NCBI GenBank assembly: GCA_944319915.1
Contig: CALUEY010000002.1
Location: 124,001 to 188,000 of the forward strand
DNA from: an uncultured Prevotella sp.
Lineage (GTDB): Bacteria > Bacteroidota > Bacteroidia > Bacteroidales > Bacteroidaceae
Direction of reading: 5' to 3'
Length of the DNA: 64,000 nt
Shown here: in pieces, positions 1 through 10,053 of the stretch
How positions within the stretch are numbered: the stretch's first letter is position 1
Layout of the letters: every line of letters begins with the position of its first letter
Translations under genes and position numbers: made by a program
The notes under the pieces: generated by a model
Database searches by the model: none
The model's input: only the letters and a program-made list of their open reading frames with translations
Told to the model about the DNA's origin: nothing

Positions 1-777
1 CCATTCCTTGTGATCATCGCTTCAGTGGGCACGTTCTCGTTCCTGCCTTGGAACAAGGGTGCAGAGGTGCTCGACTTCAACGTGGGCATCTTCCTGCTCA
101 CCGCAGTGTCGAGCATTGGCGTCGTGGGCATCTTCATGGCAGGCTGGGGCAGCAACAACAAGTATGGCGTGGTGTCTGCAATGCGTGGCGCCGTGCAGCT
201 CATCTCCTACGAGATGTCGCTCGGGCTTTGCCTCATAACCGCCGTTATACTCACCGGCACCATGCAGGTGTCGGGCATAGTGGAGGCGCAGACCGGCCCA
301 TGGAACTGGCTTATATTCCAAGGCCACATCCCGGCGATAATCGCTTTCCTGGTGTTCCTCGTGGCTGGCAACGCCGAGGCCAACCGCGGCCCGTTCGACT
401 TGGCCGAGGCCGAGAGCGAGCTTACGGCTGGCTACCACACGGAGTACAGCGGTATGGGCTTCGGTTTCTACTATCTTGCCGAGTACCTCAACCTGTTTGT
501 CATCGCAGGCATCGCCACAACTGTGTTCCTCGGTGGCTGGGCCCCGGTCAACATCGGCATTGAGGCTTTCGACAATGTGATGGATTATATCCCTGGCATT
601 GTGTGGTTCCTTGGCAAGACGTTTGCCGTGGTGTGGCTGCTGATGTGGATCCGCTGGACTTTCCCGCGCCTGCGCATCGACCAGATACTGAAGCTTGAGT
701 GGAAGTATCTCATGCCGCTGTGCCTGCTCAACCTTGTTCTTATGACAATAATTGTCGCTTTCGGGTGGCACTTCTAA
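1..777 (+). CDS. nuoH: NADH:quinone oxidoreductase subunit H, 5' partial
   Basis: Membrane subunit of respiratory complex I that forms part of the quinone chamber at the junction with the peripheral arm. The frame is open from base 1, so the gene starts upstream of the window; 258 codons are visible of an expected 330-360. The diagnostic NuoH block, [14 protein letters not shown] followed by [11 protein letters not shown], lies about half way through, and the rest is hydrophobic helices ending in a polar-poor tail. It heads the visible run nuoH-I-J-K-L-M-N with a 14-base gap to nuoI. Whether the operon also has nuoE, F and G cannot be seen here. Identification is secure; only the N-terminus is missing. 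Confidence 0.97.
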   Translation, partial: PFLVIIASVGTFSFLPWNKGAEVLDFNVGIFLLTAVSSIGVVGIFMAGWGSNNKYGVVSAMRGAVQLISYEMSLGLCLITAVILTGTMQVSGIVEAQTGPWNWLIFQGHIPAIIAFLVFLVAGNAEANRGPFDLAEAESELTAGYHTEYSGMGFGFYYLAEYLNLFVIAGIATTVFLGGWAPVNIGIEAFDNVMDYIPGIVWFLGKTFAVVWLLMWIRWTFPRLRIDQILKLEWKYLMPLCLLNLVLMTIIVAFGWHF

Positions 778-791
778 TCAAGTAAGGAAAA

Positions 792-1322
792 ATGGAAGAA
801 AACAACAAATCATATTTCGGCGAAATCGGAGACGCTATCAAGTCGCTCGCAACAGGCCTGAAGGTAACCCTTAAGGAGTATTTCACCAAGAAGAGCACTG
901 AGCAGTACCCCGAAAACCGCAAGACAACGCTCCACGTGGCCAAGCGCCACCGTGGCCGCCTCGTGATGAAGCGCGACGAGAATGGGGCTGTGAAGTGCGT
1001 GGCCTGCACGCTGTGCGAAAAGGCTTGCCCCAACGGGACGATAAAGATTGCATCGCAGATGGTGACCACCGAGGATGGCAAGAAGAAACGGCAGCTTGTT
1101 GACTACCAGTATGACTTGGGCGACTGCATGTTCTGCCAGCTTTGCGTTAACGCCTGCAACTTCGATGCAATCGAGTTTACAAATGACTTCGAGAACAGTG
1201 TGTTCGACCGCGACCAGCTTGTACTGCACCTCGACAAGGAGCAGTACCAAAGCTCGCTGCCCAACATCCTCGATGGCGGAGCGCCGCTGACGATTGGCAA
1301 GTTTAACACTGCAACTAAATAA
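792..1322 (+). CDS. nuoI: NADH:quinone oxidoreductase subunit I (2x[4Fe-4S] ferredoxin)
   Basis: Electron-carrying subunit that links the peripheral arm of complex I to the quinone site. The 176-residue protein has two ferredoxin motifs: C69-x2-C72-x2-C75-x3-C79 followed by Pro, and C112-x2-C115-x2-C118-x3-C122 followed by Asn. Most NuoI proteins have Pro after the last Cys of both motifs, so the Asn (CNFDAI) is a small departure. An N-terminal amphipathic stretch of about 40 residues fits the membrane-docking region. The length is normal for the family. It lies between nuoH and nuoJ in the standard order. Confidence 0.96.
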   Translation: MEENNKSYFGEIGDAIKSLATGLKVTLKEYFTKKSTEQYPENRKTTLHVAKRHRGRLVMKRDENGAVKCVACTLCEKACPNGTIKIASQMVTTEDGKKKRQLVDYQYDLGDCMFCQLCVNACNFDAIEFTNDFENSVFDRDQLVLHLDKEQYQSSLPNILDGGAPLTIGKFNTATK

Positions 1323-1340
1323 CGGAGGACATATAAAGAA

Positions 1341-1865
1341 ATGGCAAATTTAGTAATGTTTTGCATCTTGGCTGTAGTCATACTAGGCTCTGCCATCTTG
1401 TGCGTGATGACAAAGAGAATCATGCGGGCTGCTACGTACCTGCTGTTTGTCCTCCTCGGTGTGGCCGGACTTTATTTCCTGCTCGACTACACGTTTCTCG
1501 GGGCGGCTCAGATAAGCATATATGCTGGAGCCATAACGATGATGTATATCTTTGCGATACAGCTTGTGAGCAAGCGTACCCTTCAAGGCCTTGTTGAGCG
1601 CCTCAAGGGAAGCCGTGTACTGTTTGGCGGCTTGGTCTCGTTGGTGGGCTTGGCTACCGTGGCCGTGGTGCTGCTCAAGAACCAGTTCATCTACAAGGCT
1701 TGCGCAGTTGAAGACGCTGAAGTGCCGATGGAGGCCATCGGTATGGCTCTGCTTGGCAGCGAGAAATACCAGTATGTGCTCCCGTTCGAGTTCATATCCG
1801 TGTTCTTGCTGGCTTGCATTATTGGTGGAATCGTTGTTGCACGAAAAGAAAAGGAGAATAAATGA
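1341..1865 (+). CDS. nuoJ: NADH:quinone oxidoreductase subunit J
   Basis: Small membrane subunit of the proton-pumping arm. The 174-residue protein shows about five hydrophobic segments. The conserved NuoJ region in the third segment is present (DYTFLGAAQISIYAGAI, then MMYIFAIQL). Its stop codon overlaps the nuoK start (ATGA), which points to translational coupling. Length and position agree with the family. Confidence 0.95.
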   Translation: MANLVMFCILAVVILGSAILCVMTKRIMRAATYLLFVLLGVAGLYFLLDYTFLGAAQISIYAGAITMMYIFAIQLVSKRTLQGLVERLKGSRVLFGGLVSLVGLATVAVVLLKNQFIYKACAVEDAEVPMEAIGMALLGSEKYQYVLPFEFISVFLLACIIGGIVVARKEKENK

Positions 1866-2173
1866 TGGTACCAGTAGAAGCTTATTTTGTGCTTAGCGCA
1901 CTGTTGTTCTTTATCGGCGTGTTTGGTTTCATCACCCGCCGCAACCTGATTGCCATGCTCATATCGGTTGAGCTGGTGCTCAACGCGGTCGACATCAACT
2001 TCGCGGCGTTCAATAGGCTGCTGTTCCCGGAGGGCATGGAAGGCTTTTTCATGACGTTGTTCTCCATTGGTGTCAGCGCGGCTGAGAGTGCGGTTGCCAT
2101 AGCAATCATCATCAACGTCTACCGCAACTTCCACAGCGATCAGGTGAATAGTATTGAAAACATGAAATTTTAG
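1862..2173 (+). CDS. nuoK: NADH:quinone oxidoreductase subunit K
   Basis: Antiporter-related three-helix subunit of the complex I membrane arm. The two membrane Glu residues needed for proton transfer in this family are visible, in SVELVLNA and in AAESAVAIAI. Two adjacent ATG codons (1862 and 1865) could start it. Starting at 1865 places the first Glu at residue 36, the position used in E. coli NuoK, while 1862 gives the ATGA overlap with nuoJ; the choice changes one residue. The protein is 102-103 residues, normal for NuoK. Confidence 0.95.
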   Translation: MMVPVEAYFVLSALLFFIGVFGFITRRNLIAMLISVELVLNAVDINFAAFNRLLFPEGMEGFFMTLFSIGVSAAESAVAIAIIINVYRNFHSDQVNSIENMKF

Positions 2174-2182
2174 TGTGTGTTT

Positions 2183-4153
2183 ATGGATTATAGTTATGTA
2201 TTTCTGATACTTCTTCTGCCTGCGCTGTCTTTCGTACTGCTGGGCTTGGCAGGCATGAAGATGTCGCATAAGGTGGCCGGCTCCATTGGTACTTGCGTAC
2301 TGGCGGTGGTTACTGTGCTGTGCTACTACACTGCATTCAAGTATTTCCTCATTGACGGGCGCGGCGCCGACGGGCTTTACCCGACCGTGACCGCATTTGA
2401 TTTCGTGTGGATCAAGTTCTCTGAACTGCTGACATTCACGATAGGTTTCCGCCTGACGCCCATTTCGGTGATGATGCTCATCGTCATCTCTACGGTCAGC
2501 TTCATGGTCCATATCTATTCTTTCGGCTACATGCACGGCGAGAAGGGCTTCCAGCGTTACTATGCTTTCCTGTCGCTTTTCACCATGTCGATGCTCGGGT
2601 TGGTCGTAGCAACCAACATATTCCAGATGTATCTGTTCTGGGAGTTGGTGGGAGTAAGTTCTTATTTGCTCATTGGCTTCTACTATCCGCTGCACGCTGC
2701 CGTGGCCGCATCGAAGAAAGCGTTCATCGTAACGCGCTTTGCCGACCTGTTCTTCCTCATCGGTATCCTCTTCTACAGCTTCTACGTGGGCACGTTCAGC
2801 TACGACCTCACGGCCATGCCTGAGCTTCATCAGAATGTGGCTGGCGTGGCATGGGTTATGCCGATGGCCTTGTTCCTCATGTTCATCGGTGGTGCCGGTA
2901 AGTCTGCGATGTTCCCGCTGCACATCTGGTTGCCCGATGCCATGGAAGGCCCTACGCCCGTTTCGGCCCTTATCCACGCCGCAACGATGGTGGTGGCCGG
3001 CGTATATCTTGTTGCGAGCCTGTTCCCGCTGTTTGTCGAGTTTGCCCCTCAGGCACTCCATTGGATAGCATACATTGCCGCTTTCACGGCCTTCTATGCA
3101 GCCGCGGTGGCCTGCTGCCAGAGTGACATCAAGCGAGTGCTGGCTTTCTCAACCATCTCGCAGATAGGCTTTATGCTCGTAGCTTTGGGTGTATGTATGC
3201 CCGGTGAGACAGGCGCAGTAGACCAAACTGTGGAGTATGCAGATGCAAATGGCTTGGGCTATATGGCCGGAATGTACCACCTGTTCACCCATGCCATGTT
3301 CAAGGCCTGCCTCTTCCTTGGTGCCGGTTGCATCATCCACGCAGTCCATTCCAATGAGAAGATGTACATGGGCGGCCTGCGCAAGTATATGCCAATCACC
3401 CACGTGACGTTCCTCATTTCCTGCCTGGCCATTGCAGGCATACCGTTTTTCTCGGGCTTCTGCTCCAAGGACGAGATACTTGTGGCCTGCTACAACTTCA
3501 GCCCGGTGATGGGAGTCATCATGAGCGCCATCGCCACGATGACCGCCTTCTATATGTTCCGCCTCTATTATGTTATCTTCTGGGGCAAGAGCTATTATGA
3601 AACTCACAAGGCCGAGGGCGCGCACGAGCCTCACGAGGCACCGCTCACCATGACCGTTCCGCTCATTGTGCTGTCTGCCATCACGATGCTTGTCGGCATC
3701 TTCGGCACCCTCCACGTGTTTGAGTTCGGCGAGTTTGTCTCCGCCAACGGCCTTGGCTTCGGCACGCACATAAACTGGGCCATTGCCGGAACGAGCACCG
3801 TGCTTGCCATCCTCGGCATTTGCCTTGCCACATATATGTACAAGGGCGAGGAGACGCCGGTTGCAGATATGCTTGCCCGCCGCTTCCCTAAGTTGCACGA
3901 GGCAGCCTATCGCCGTTTCTATCTTGACGAAGTGTGGATGTTTGTCACCCACAAGATAATTTTCCGCTGCATATCCACGCCCATAGCCTGGTTCGACCGC
4001 CACGTCATCGACGGCACGTTCAACTTCATGGCATGGGGAGCAAATGCCGCCGGAGAGACCATCCGCCCGTGGCAGAGCGGCGATGTCCGCCAGTATGCAG
4101 TGTGGTTCATCACCGGGACTGTAGCATTAACATTAGTATTACTTTGCATATAA
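2183..4153 (+). CDS. nuoL: NADH:quinone oxidoreductase subunit L
   Basis: Distal antiporter-like proton channel of complex I with the long lateral helix. Key signatures are the Glu of LFWELVGVSSYLLIG, the Lys of GGAGKSAMFPLHIWLPDAM, and the GPTPVSALIHAATMV block. The C-terminus carries the extra lateral and anchoring helices that separate NuoL from NuoM and NuoN. I start at the ATG at 2183 rather than the in-frame GTG at 2177, which gives 656 residues. It begins 9 bases after nuoK. Confidence 0.96.
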   Translation: MDYSYVFLILLLPALSFVLLGLAGMKMSHKVAGSIGTCVLAVVTVLCYYTAFKYFLIDGRGADGLYPTVTAFDFVWIKFSELLTFTIGFRLTPISVMMLIVISTVSFMVHIYSFGYMHGEKGFQRYYAFLSLFTMSMLGLVVATNIFQMYLFWELVGVSSYLLIGFYYPLHAAVAASKKAFIVTRFADLFFLIGILFYSFYVGTFSYDLTAMPELHQNVAGVAWVMPMALFLMFIGGAGKSAMFPLHIWLPDAMEGPTPVSALIHAATMVVAGVYLVASLFPLFVEFAPQALHWIAYIAAFTAFYAAAVACCQSDIKRVLAFSTISQIGFMLVALGVCMPGETGAVDQTVEYADANGLGYMAGMYHLFTHAMFKACLFLGAGCIIHAVHSNEKMYMGGLRKYMPITHVTFLISCLAIAGIPFFSGFCSKDEILVACYNFSPVMGVIMSAIATMTAFYMFRLYYVIFWGKSYYETHKAEGAHEPHEAPLTMTVPLIVLSAITMLVGIFGTLHVFEFGEFVSANGLGFGTHINWAIAGTSTVLAILGICLATYMYKGEETPVADMLARRFPKLHEAAYRRFYLDEVWMFVTHKIIFRCISTPIAWFDRHVIDGTFNFMAWGANAAGETIRPWQSGDVRQYAVWFITGTVALTLVLLCI

Positions 4154-4162
4154 AGAGATAAA

Positions 4163-5647
4163 ATGAGTATATTAAGTCTATTCGTTGTAATCCCCGCATT
4201 GATGTTGCTTGGCTTGTGGATAGCCCGCAACCTCAATCAGGTGCGTGGCGTGATGGTTGCCGGCTCGTCGTGCTTGCTGGCGCTTTCGGTCTGGCTTACG
4301 GTTGCCTTTATCCAGGCCCGCCAGTCGGGAAACACCGATCCGATGCTTTTCACCTACAGCGTAGAGTGGTTCAAGCCCCTTAACATAGCCTACGCCGTCG
4401 GTGTCGATGGCATTTCGGTGGTCATGCTGTTGCTTTCGAGCATCATTGTGTTCACCGGAACGTTCGCATCGTGGCAGCTCAAGCCCCTCACCAAGGAGTA
4501 TTTCCTGTGGTTCACGCTTCTTTCCACTGGCGTGTTCGGCTTCTTCATTTGCGTGGATATGTTCACCATGTTCATGTTCTACGAGGTTGCGCTCATCCCT
4601 ATGTACCTTCTCATAGGCGTGTGGGGCAGCGGCAAGAAGGAGTACGCGGCAATGAAGCTCACCCTCATGCTCATGGGTGGTTCGGCCCTGCTCATACTTG
4701 GCATCCTCGGCATTTACTTCTTCAACGGAGCAACCACCATGAACGTCATGGAGATAGCCGCCAACAACCATATACCCCATGATGTCCAGAACGTGTTCTT
4801 CCCGTTCATATTCATCGGGTTCGGCGTGCTTGGAGCCTTGTTCCCGTTCCACACATGGAGCCCCGATGGCCATGCGTCGGCCCCTACGGCTGTTTCCATG
4901 CTCCATGCCGGCGTGCTCATGAAGCTCGGAGGCTACGGTTGCTTCCGTGTAGCCATGTTCCTTCTGCCAAGCGCAGCCCAAGACCTTTCGTGGATATTCA
5001 TAATCCTCACCACGATATCCGTTGTTTATGGCGCGTTCTCCGCTTGTGTGCAGACCGACCTTAAGTATATCAATGCTTATTCTTCGGTTTCCCACTGCGG
5101 CCTGGTGCTCTTCGCCCTGCTCATGATGACCAAGACGGCTTGCACCGGAGCCATACTGCAGATGCTCTCGCACGGTTTGATGACGGCCCTTTTCTTTGCC
5201 CTCATAGGCATGATCTACGGCCGCACCCACACCCGCGACATCCGCCAGCTTGGCGGCCTGATGAAAATAATGCCTTTCCTCAGCGTAGGTTACGTCATTG
5301 CCGGTCTTGCCAACCTTGGTCTCCCCGGCTTCTCCGGCTTCGTGGCTGAGATGAACATCTTCGTGGGCTCGTTCGAGAATGACGACACCTTCCACCGCAC
5401 GGCCACCATAATCGCCTGCACCTCGATAGTGATAACGGCTGTTTACATACTCCGTGTAGTGGGCAAGATACTCTATCAGAAAGTAACCAACCCCCACTAC
5501 CTTGAGCTTACCGACGCCACTTGGGATGAGCGCGTGGCCGTTTGCTGCCTCATATTCTGCGTGGCAGGCCTCGGCATTGCCCCGCTGTGGGTGAGCAACG
5601 TCATCAACGACGCCGTAGGCCCTATCCTCAACGTAATAAACTTCTAA
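4163..5647 (+). CDS. nuoM: NADH:quinone oxidoreductase subunit M
   Basis: Second antiporter-like subunit of the membrane arm. The 494-residue protein has the conserved Glu in FYEVALIPMYLLIG and the block HTWSPDGHASAPTAVSML followed by HAGVLMKLGGYG, which identifies the NuoM branch. About 14 hydrophobic segments are present, the usual number. The gene starts 9 bases after nuoL and ends 18 bases before nuoN. Confidence 0.96.
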   Translation: MSILSLFVVIPALMLLGLWIARNLNQVRGVMVAGSSCLLALSVWLTVAFIQARQSGNTDPMLFTYSVEWFKPLNIAYAVGVDGISVVMLLLSSIIVFTGTFASWQLKPLTKEYFLWFTLLSTGVFGFFICVDMFTMFMFYEVALIPMYLLIGVWGSGKKEYAAMKLTLMLMGGSALLILGILGIYFFNGATTMNVMEIAANNHIPHDVQNVFFPFIFIGFGVLGALFPFHTWSPDGHASAPTAVSMLHAGVLMKLGGYGCFRVAMFLLPSAAQDLSWIFIILTTISVVYGAFSACVQTDLKYINAYSSVSHCGLVLFALLMMTKTACTGAILQMLSHGLMTALFFALIGMIYGRTHTRDIRQLGGLMKIMPFLSVGYVIAGLANLGLPGFSGFVAEMNIFVGSFENDDTFHRTATIIACTSIVITAVYILRVVGKILYQKVTNPHYLELTDATWDERVAVCCLIFCVAGLGIAPLWVSNVINDAVGPILNVINF

Positions 5648-5665
5648 CAAATTCCGAAGGGAAAC

Positions 5666-7093
5666 ATGGATTACAGTCAGTTTTTTAATATGATTCCGGA
5701 AGCCACCCTCGTGGCAATCCTGATAATTGTCTTTCTTGCCGACCTGATAATGAAAGGCGAGAAGAAAGTAGCCTCATTGGCCCTGCTGATGGATGTGCTG
5801 CTCGTCGTGCAGGTGGCAGTGTGCCTCATGGCCGGGCCGGCATCGGCCTTCGGCGGCATCTACGTCACCACCGAGGCTGCCAACATCATGAAAGTCATCC
5901 TCACTGCCGGCACATTCATCGTCTGCGTCATGGCACAGCCGTGGCTCAGCCGCCCCGGCGTTAGCAACAAGGCCGGCGAGTTCTATGCCCTTGTGGCCTC
6001 TACTTTGCTCGGCATGTACATGATGATGTCGTCGGGCCACTTCCTCATGTTCTTCCTCGGGCTTGAGATGGCCTCCGTGCCTATGGCATGCCTTGTGGCC
6101 TTCGACAAGTTCCGCCAGAACTCCGCAGAGGGTGCGGCCAAGTTCGTGCTCACCGCCACGTTCTCCAGCGGCGTGATGCTCTATGGCATATCGTTCATCT
6201 ACGCCGCCGCCGGAACGCTTTATTTCGACGACGTGGCAGCCGTAATAACAGACACGCCCCTCGCCATCATGGGCCTGGTGTTCTTCTTCAGCGGCCTGGG
6301 CTTCAAGATTTCGCTCGTTCCGTTCCACTTCTGGACGGCCGACACCTACCAGGGAGCGCCCACTCCCGTTACGGGCTACCTCAGCGTGGTTTCCAAGGGA
6401 GCCGCAGCCTTTGCCCTCATGGCCATCCTCGTAAAGGTGTTCGCCCCGATGATTGAGTATTGGGAATACCTGCTTTACATCGTCATTGTGCTCACCATCA
6501 CCATCGCCAACCTCTTCGCCATCCGCCAGACAGAGCTGAAGCGATTCATGGCGTTCAGCTCCATATCGCAGGCAGGCTACATCATGCTTGCCGTCATTGG
6601 CGGCTCGGCCATGGGTGCTGCAGCGCTTGCCTACTACGTGCTCGTGTATGTAGTGGCCAACATGGCTGTGTTCACCGTCATCAACGTTGTTGAGACGCGC
6701 GGCAACGGCACGACGAAGATGAACTGCTACGACGGTTTCTACAAGACCAACCCCAGGCTGACACTGCTCATGACGCTCGCGCTGTTCTCCCTGGCCGGCA
6801 TCCCGCCGTTTGCCGGTATGTTCAGCAAGTTCTTCGTGTTCATGGCAGCAGCCGAGCAAGGCTCTTTCTGGGCCTACTTCGTGGTGTTCGTGGCATTGGT
6901 CAACACAGTGCCGAGCCTTTATTACTATCTCCGAATAGTCAAGGCCATGTACATCAACCAGACCGACGCGCCGCTGCCCACGTTCAGCAGCGACGGCAAT
7001 ACCAAGCTTGCCCTTACGCTCTGCACAGCAGGCATAGCAGCCTTCGGCGTGTTCAGCTGCGTTTACGACTGGATAGCGGCAGCCGCTTTCTGA
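5666..7093 (+). CDS. nuoN: NADH:quinone oxidoreductase subunit N
   Basis: Third antiporter-like subunit, last gene of the complex I operon. Signatures are [18 protein letters not shown] with the membrane Glu, and [17 protein letters not shown] then [11 protein letters not shown]. The 475-residue length is normal. A clear hairpin with a T-run follows the stop within 25 bases, so transcription of the nuo operon very probably ends there. Confidence 0.96.
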   Translation: MDYSQFFNMIPEATLVAILIIVFLADLIMKGEKKVASLALLMDVLLVVQVAVCLMAGPASAFGGIYVTTEAANIMKVILTAGTFIVCVMAQPWLSRPGVSNKAGEFYALVASTLLGMYMMMSSGHFLMFFLGLEMASVPMACLVAFDKFRQNSAEGAAKFVLTATFSSGVMLYGISFIYAAAGTLYFDDVAAVITDTPLAIMGLVFFFSGLGFKISLVPFHFWTADTYQGAPTPVTGYLSVVSKGAAAFALMAILVKVFAPMIEYWEYLLYIVIVLTITIANLFAIRQTELKRFMAFSSISQAGYIMLAVIGGSAMGAAALAYYVLVYVVANMAVFTVINVVETRGNGTTKMNCYDGFYKTNPRLTLLMTLALFSLAGIPPFAGMFSKFFVFMAAAEQGSFWAYFVVFVALVNTVPSLYYYLRIVKAMYINQTDAPLPTFSSDGNTKLALTLCTAGIAAFGVFSCVYDWIAAAAF

Positions 7094-7116
7094 GCGGATT
7101 GCAGCCTATGATACTG

Positions 7117-7154
7117 AGAGCCGGGCGTGGATACATGTCCGGCTCTTGTTTTTT
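7117..7154 (+). terminator. Rho-independent terminator of the nuo operon
   Basis: An 8-bp perfect stem (AGAGCCGG with CCGGCTCT) encloses a 14-base loop and is followed at once by TGTTTTTT. It begins 23 bases after the nuoN stop and points the same way as the operon. Confidence 0.8.
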
Positions 7155-7265
7155 CTCAACTAATGCTGCATAGCTGGTCATCGGCTTTTGTCATGTTTTA
7201 TTACCGCTTCCATCTCATTGTGCAACATCTTGGTTTTCAGTGCGTTGCAATCTTTGCCGTTATGA

Positions 7266-7352
7266 CTTGCAAAACAGCCCGTTTGGCAAGCCCGGACGGC
7301 CTGTTTCGCCTTGCCGAACGGCCTGTTTTGCGGAGCGGTTTGTCTGCGATGC
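7266..7352 (+). repeat. 22-bp degenerate tandem array, copy A
   Basis: Three units with core starts at 7274, 7296 and 7318 are spaced exactly 22 bp (cores ACAGCCCGTTT, ACGGCCTGTTT, ACGGCCTGTTT). A fourth slot at 7340 is degraded. Linkers between cores are of CTTGCC type, which sets the orientation as plus. The array lies in the 370-base gap between nuoN and comEC. The rest of that gap holds the nuo terminator and no other structure I can name. A frame that stays open from 7127 to 7498 runs through the array but has no family resemblance, and I do not call it a gene. Confidence 0.75.
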
Positions 7353-7463
7353 CACTACAGTTGTGCCTTTGTAAGGAAAACTTGCCAAGCATCTTCTGCA
7401 TCCCGCGTCAGCCTACGCACGCTTGCCTAAGCCATACCCCCCACAGCTACGTGCAAGAGCGTA

Positions 7464-9065
7464 ATGCGTTTCCATTTGCACAGAGTGATGCCCGATGATT
7501 TGTTACAGATACTGAAGCCCATGCCAAATACCGGATTCTTTCGCCTTTACCCCCTTGTGCCGCTGTGCCTGAGCCTTGCCGCAGGCATCGCCGTAGCCCG
7601 TGCCGTGGGCTTGGCTCAATGTGTATGCTGGTGTGGGGCAGGGGTTGCCGTGTTTCTTGTTGGCGCAATGGCCCTCAGGCGGTTGCCGCGCACGCAGACC
7701 GCAGCCATGCTCCTTGCCGCGTTCATGCTCGGCACCACGCTCATGGTCCTCAGCGAGCGCAGCCTGAGCGTTGCCCTCCCAAAGGGCTATGCCGTCACTG
7801 AGGGCATCGTAGCCGATGAGCCAGTGGAGCGAGGGCGCATCGTCCGCTTCGACGTAGCCGTTACTTCCGGCCCCCTTGCCGGCCATTCTGTGCGTGTGGC
7901 CCTGCTCAAGGATACCGTTAGCCGTCGTTACGCCTCCATCGGTGTGGGCGACGGCCTGCGTTTCAGTTCTCGCCTTGAGCCTCCGGCCAATTTCGTGGAG
8001 TCAAACTTCGACTACGTTACCTATCTCCAGAGCCGCGACATCGTTGCCACCACCTTTGTATATTACCGCAACTGGAGCGAGGCATCGGTCGACCGCTCGG
8101 CCCTTACAGTCTTTCAGCGCGCCCGCATTGCCGCCCTCCGCATTCGCCACGCCCTGCTCAGCCGCTACCGCGCGCTCGGCCTTGCCGGTCAAGACTTTGC
8201 CGTGGTGGCCGCCATGACCCTCGGCGACAAGTCGGCATTGAGCGCATCCACCCGTGATGTCTATTCCGTCACGGGCGCGTCCCACATCCTCGCCCTCTCA
8301 GGCATGCACCTCGGCATCATCTATGCCCTGCTGTCTGTCCTCTCGCTTGGCAGGCGTTTCAGCACGCTGCGCGAGTGCCTGCTGCTTGTGGCCATCTGGG
8401 CCTATGTGCTGCTCGTAGGCCTTTCGCCCTCGGTGCTCCGTTCGGCCCTCATGATAACGGTCTACTCCATTGTAGGGCTGAGCGGTCGCAACCGTATGTC
8501 GGTCAATGCGCTGGCCTTTGCAGCCTTTGTCCTGCTCGTTGCCAATCCCCTCGTGCTCTTCGACATCGGTTTTCAGCTCTCTTTCGCCGCTGTGGCTTTC
8601 ATCCTTGTTTTCCACCCTTTGGTAGGCGGAATCGTGCCTTACAAGTACCAGCAGAGCCACCGCCTTGTGCGCTGGGCATGGCAGCTGTTGCTCATGTCGG
8701 GGCTTGCCCAGGCAGGCACCCTGCCGCTTGTGGCCTACTATTTCGGTCGCGTGCCGCTTTACTCGCTGCTCACCAACTTCGTTGTCATACCAGCCGCCAC
8801 GGCCATACTCTATTCGGCTGTGGCCATGTTTGCCTTGGCGTGGCTGCCTGTGGCCCAGCAGGCCGTGGCCGCAGTCGTCTCGGTTGTGGTGTCTGCCCTC
8901 AATTCGGTGCTGTCGTCGGTGGCCTCGCTGCCTTGCGCTTCGATCGACGGGGTGCGGCTCAGTGCCTTGCAGGCCGTGCTGCTCTATGTCATGATGGTGT
9001 GCATCTGCCTCTTCCTCGCGCTCCTTGGCCGCCGCTTGCAGGCCGCCCGCGACTTGTCGCCATGA
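7464..9065 (+). CDS. comEC: ComEC/Rec2-family DNA uptake channel protein
   Basis: Predicted inner-membrane channel that carries single-stranded DNA during natural transformation. The competence domain is recognised from LSGMHLGIIYAL near the middle, LLVGLSPSVLRSALM, and DIGFQLSFAAVAFILV. Several hydrophobic segments lie on both sides, with a soluble OB-like region between the first helices and the competence domain. At 533 residues it lacks the C-terminal metallo-beta-lactamase domain found in many Firmicutes and proteobacterial versions. The start is uncertain: ATGs at 7464, 7488 and 7521 all precede the first helix. Competence itself is inferred, not shown. Confidence 0.9.
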   Translation: MRFHLHRVMPDDLLQILKPMPNTGFFRLYPLVPLCLSLAAGIAVARAVGLAQCVCWCGAGVAVFLVGAMALRRLPRTQTAAMLLAAFMLGTTLMVLSERSLSVALPKGYAVTEGIVADEPVERGRIVRFDVAVTSGPLAGHSVRVALLKDTVSRRYASIGVGDGLRFSSRLEPPANFVESNFDYVTYLQSRDIVATTFVYYRNWSEASVDRSALTVFQRARIAALRIRHALLSRYRALGLAGQDFAVVAAMTLGDKSALSASTRDVYSVTGASHILALSGMHLGIIYALLSVLSLGRRFSTLRECLLLVAIWAYVLLVGLSPSVLRSALMITVYSIVGLSGRNRMSVNALAFAAFVLLVANPLVLFDIGFQLSFAAVAFILVFHPLVGGIVPYKYQQSHRLVRWAWQLLLMSGLAQAGTLPLVAYYFGRVPLYSLLTNFVVIPAATAILYSAVAMFALAWLPVAQQAVAAVVSVVVSALNSVLSSVASLPCASIDGVRLSALQAVLLYVMMVCICLFLALLGRRLQAARDLSP

Positions 9066-9206
9066 GCCGCTCGGTGGCAGTGGCATAGGCTTTCATTGCC
9101 GTGTTCTGTAGTCATGCAGCCAAAGCATCAAGCCCTCATGCAATACTTTAGAAAGGGCTGGGCGATAATTAAAGTCTCAAGGTGCTGTTTTCTCAGCTTT
9201 TTTCCG

Positions 9207-9214
9207 TAAGTTTG
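9207..9214 (+). promoter_or_regulatory. Bacteroidetes-type -7 promoter box
   Basis: TAAGTTTG matches TAnnTTTG and lies 20 bases before the DUF3298 lipoprotein start. The -33 region is T-rich but has no clean TTTG. Confidence 0.5.
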
Positions 9215-9233
9215 CACATCAAAACATAAAGGG

Positions 9234-10049
9234 ATGACAATGCCATTCATAGCAGAAACAAAACTGGCCTTGCGCCTGCCGCTTGCCGCACTGGCGGCAC
9301 TTGTGCTCATGCTTGCGTCGTGTGGGGATGAGGGGGCTGCCCCGTTGGCCACAAGGACTGTGCGCGTGAGCAAGTCGTTGCCCATAGATGGCAGCGAGGG
9401 GGCGCCATGCTGCAAGGTGGAGCTGGCCGTTGATAAAGTGGCGGCAGGCGACAGCATCGGCGCAAGAATCAATGCTGAGTTGGCGAAGATGCTCTTCGGC
9501 ATGGAGGGCCTTGCCGTGGAACAAGCCGCCGACTCATTTGCATCGCGCTACGTAAACGAGAATGCCGCTTTCCTCAGGCCGTTCTACCGCGAGGACCGCG
9601 ATGATCCGTCGAAGCGCGGCTGGTACGAGTATTGGTATAGGCTTGAGGCTTCCGTATGTCAGCCGCGCGATGGTTTCGTGGCCTGTGTTGCCACGAGGGA
9701 GTTCTTTGAGGGCGGGGCCCACAGCATCAAGCAAAAGCTGGCAGCCAACTTCGAGCGGGCCACGGGCAAGCCCGTCGGCCTTGACGATGTGTTCGTTCCG
9801 GGCTACAGGAAGCGGCTGGAGGACAGGCTCCTTGGCCTGCTCATGCAGAAGGCCGGCGCGGCCAACGTGCAGGAACTGCGCGACAAGGGCTATCTCTACT
9901 CCTCGGACATGTATGCCTCGGCCAATTTCCTGCTCGGCAGTGATGGCATAACCTTCATCTACAATCCTTACGAGATTGCCCCATACGAACTGGGCATGAC
10001 CGAACTCACCATTGACTACGAAGACATTGACGACATAATGAAGAAATAA
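9234..10049 (+). CDS. DUF3298-family lipoprotein
   Basis: Predicted envelope lipoprotein of unknown function. The N-terminus has a hydrophobic signal ending in LMLASC, a good lipobox with the Cys near residue 29. The remainder resembles the DUF4163/DUF3298 (RsiV-like) architecture: a middle region with VACVATREFFEGGAHS, and a C-terminal part with FIYNPYEIAPYELG, the usual DUF3298 signature. It has its own promoter-like box and ends 4 bases before rsmG, so the two are probably cotranscribed. The precise role is not known for the family. Confidence 0.8.
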   Translation: MTMPFIAETKLALRLPLAALAALVLMLASCGDEGAAPLATRTVRVSKSLPIDGSEGAPCCKVELAVDKVAAGDSIGARINAELAKMLFGMEGLAVEQAADSFASRYVNENAAFLRPFYREDRDDPSKRGWYEYWYRLEASVCQPRDGFVACVATREFFEGGAHSIKQKLAANFERATGKPVGLDDVFVPGYRKRLEDRLLGLLMQKAGAANVQELRDKGYLYSSDMYASANFLLGSDGITFIYNPYEIAPYELGMTELTIDYEDIDDIMKK

Positions 10050-10053
10050 ACTG

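Noticed and set aside
4178-5650. Long antisense frame opposite nuoM (490 codons)
   Set aside because: It mirrors nuoM, is rich in His, Glu and Arg as expected from the complement of membrane-protein codons, and has no motif. The same applies to long frames opposite nuoL, nuoN, uvrA and lpxC.
7127-7498. Small protein gene between nuoN and comEC
   Set aside because: The open frame runs through the terminator and repeat array A, overlaps the comEC start, and has no recognisable domain. Similar frames occur at the other arrays because the repeat lacks stops.
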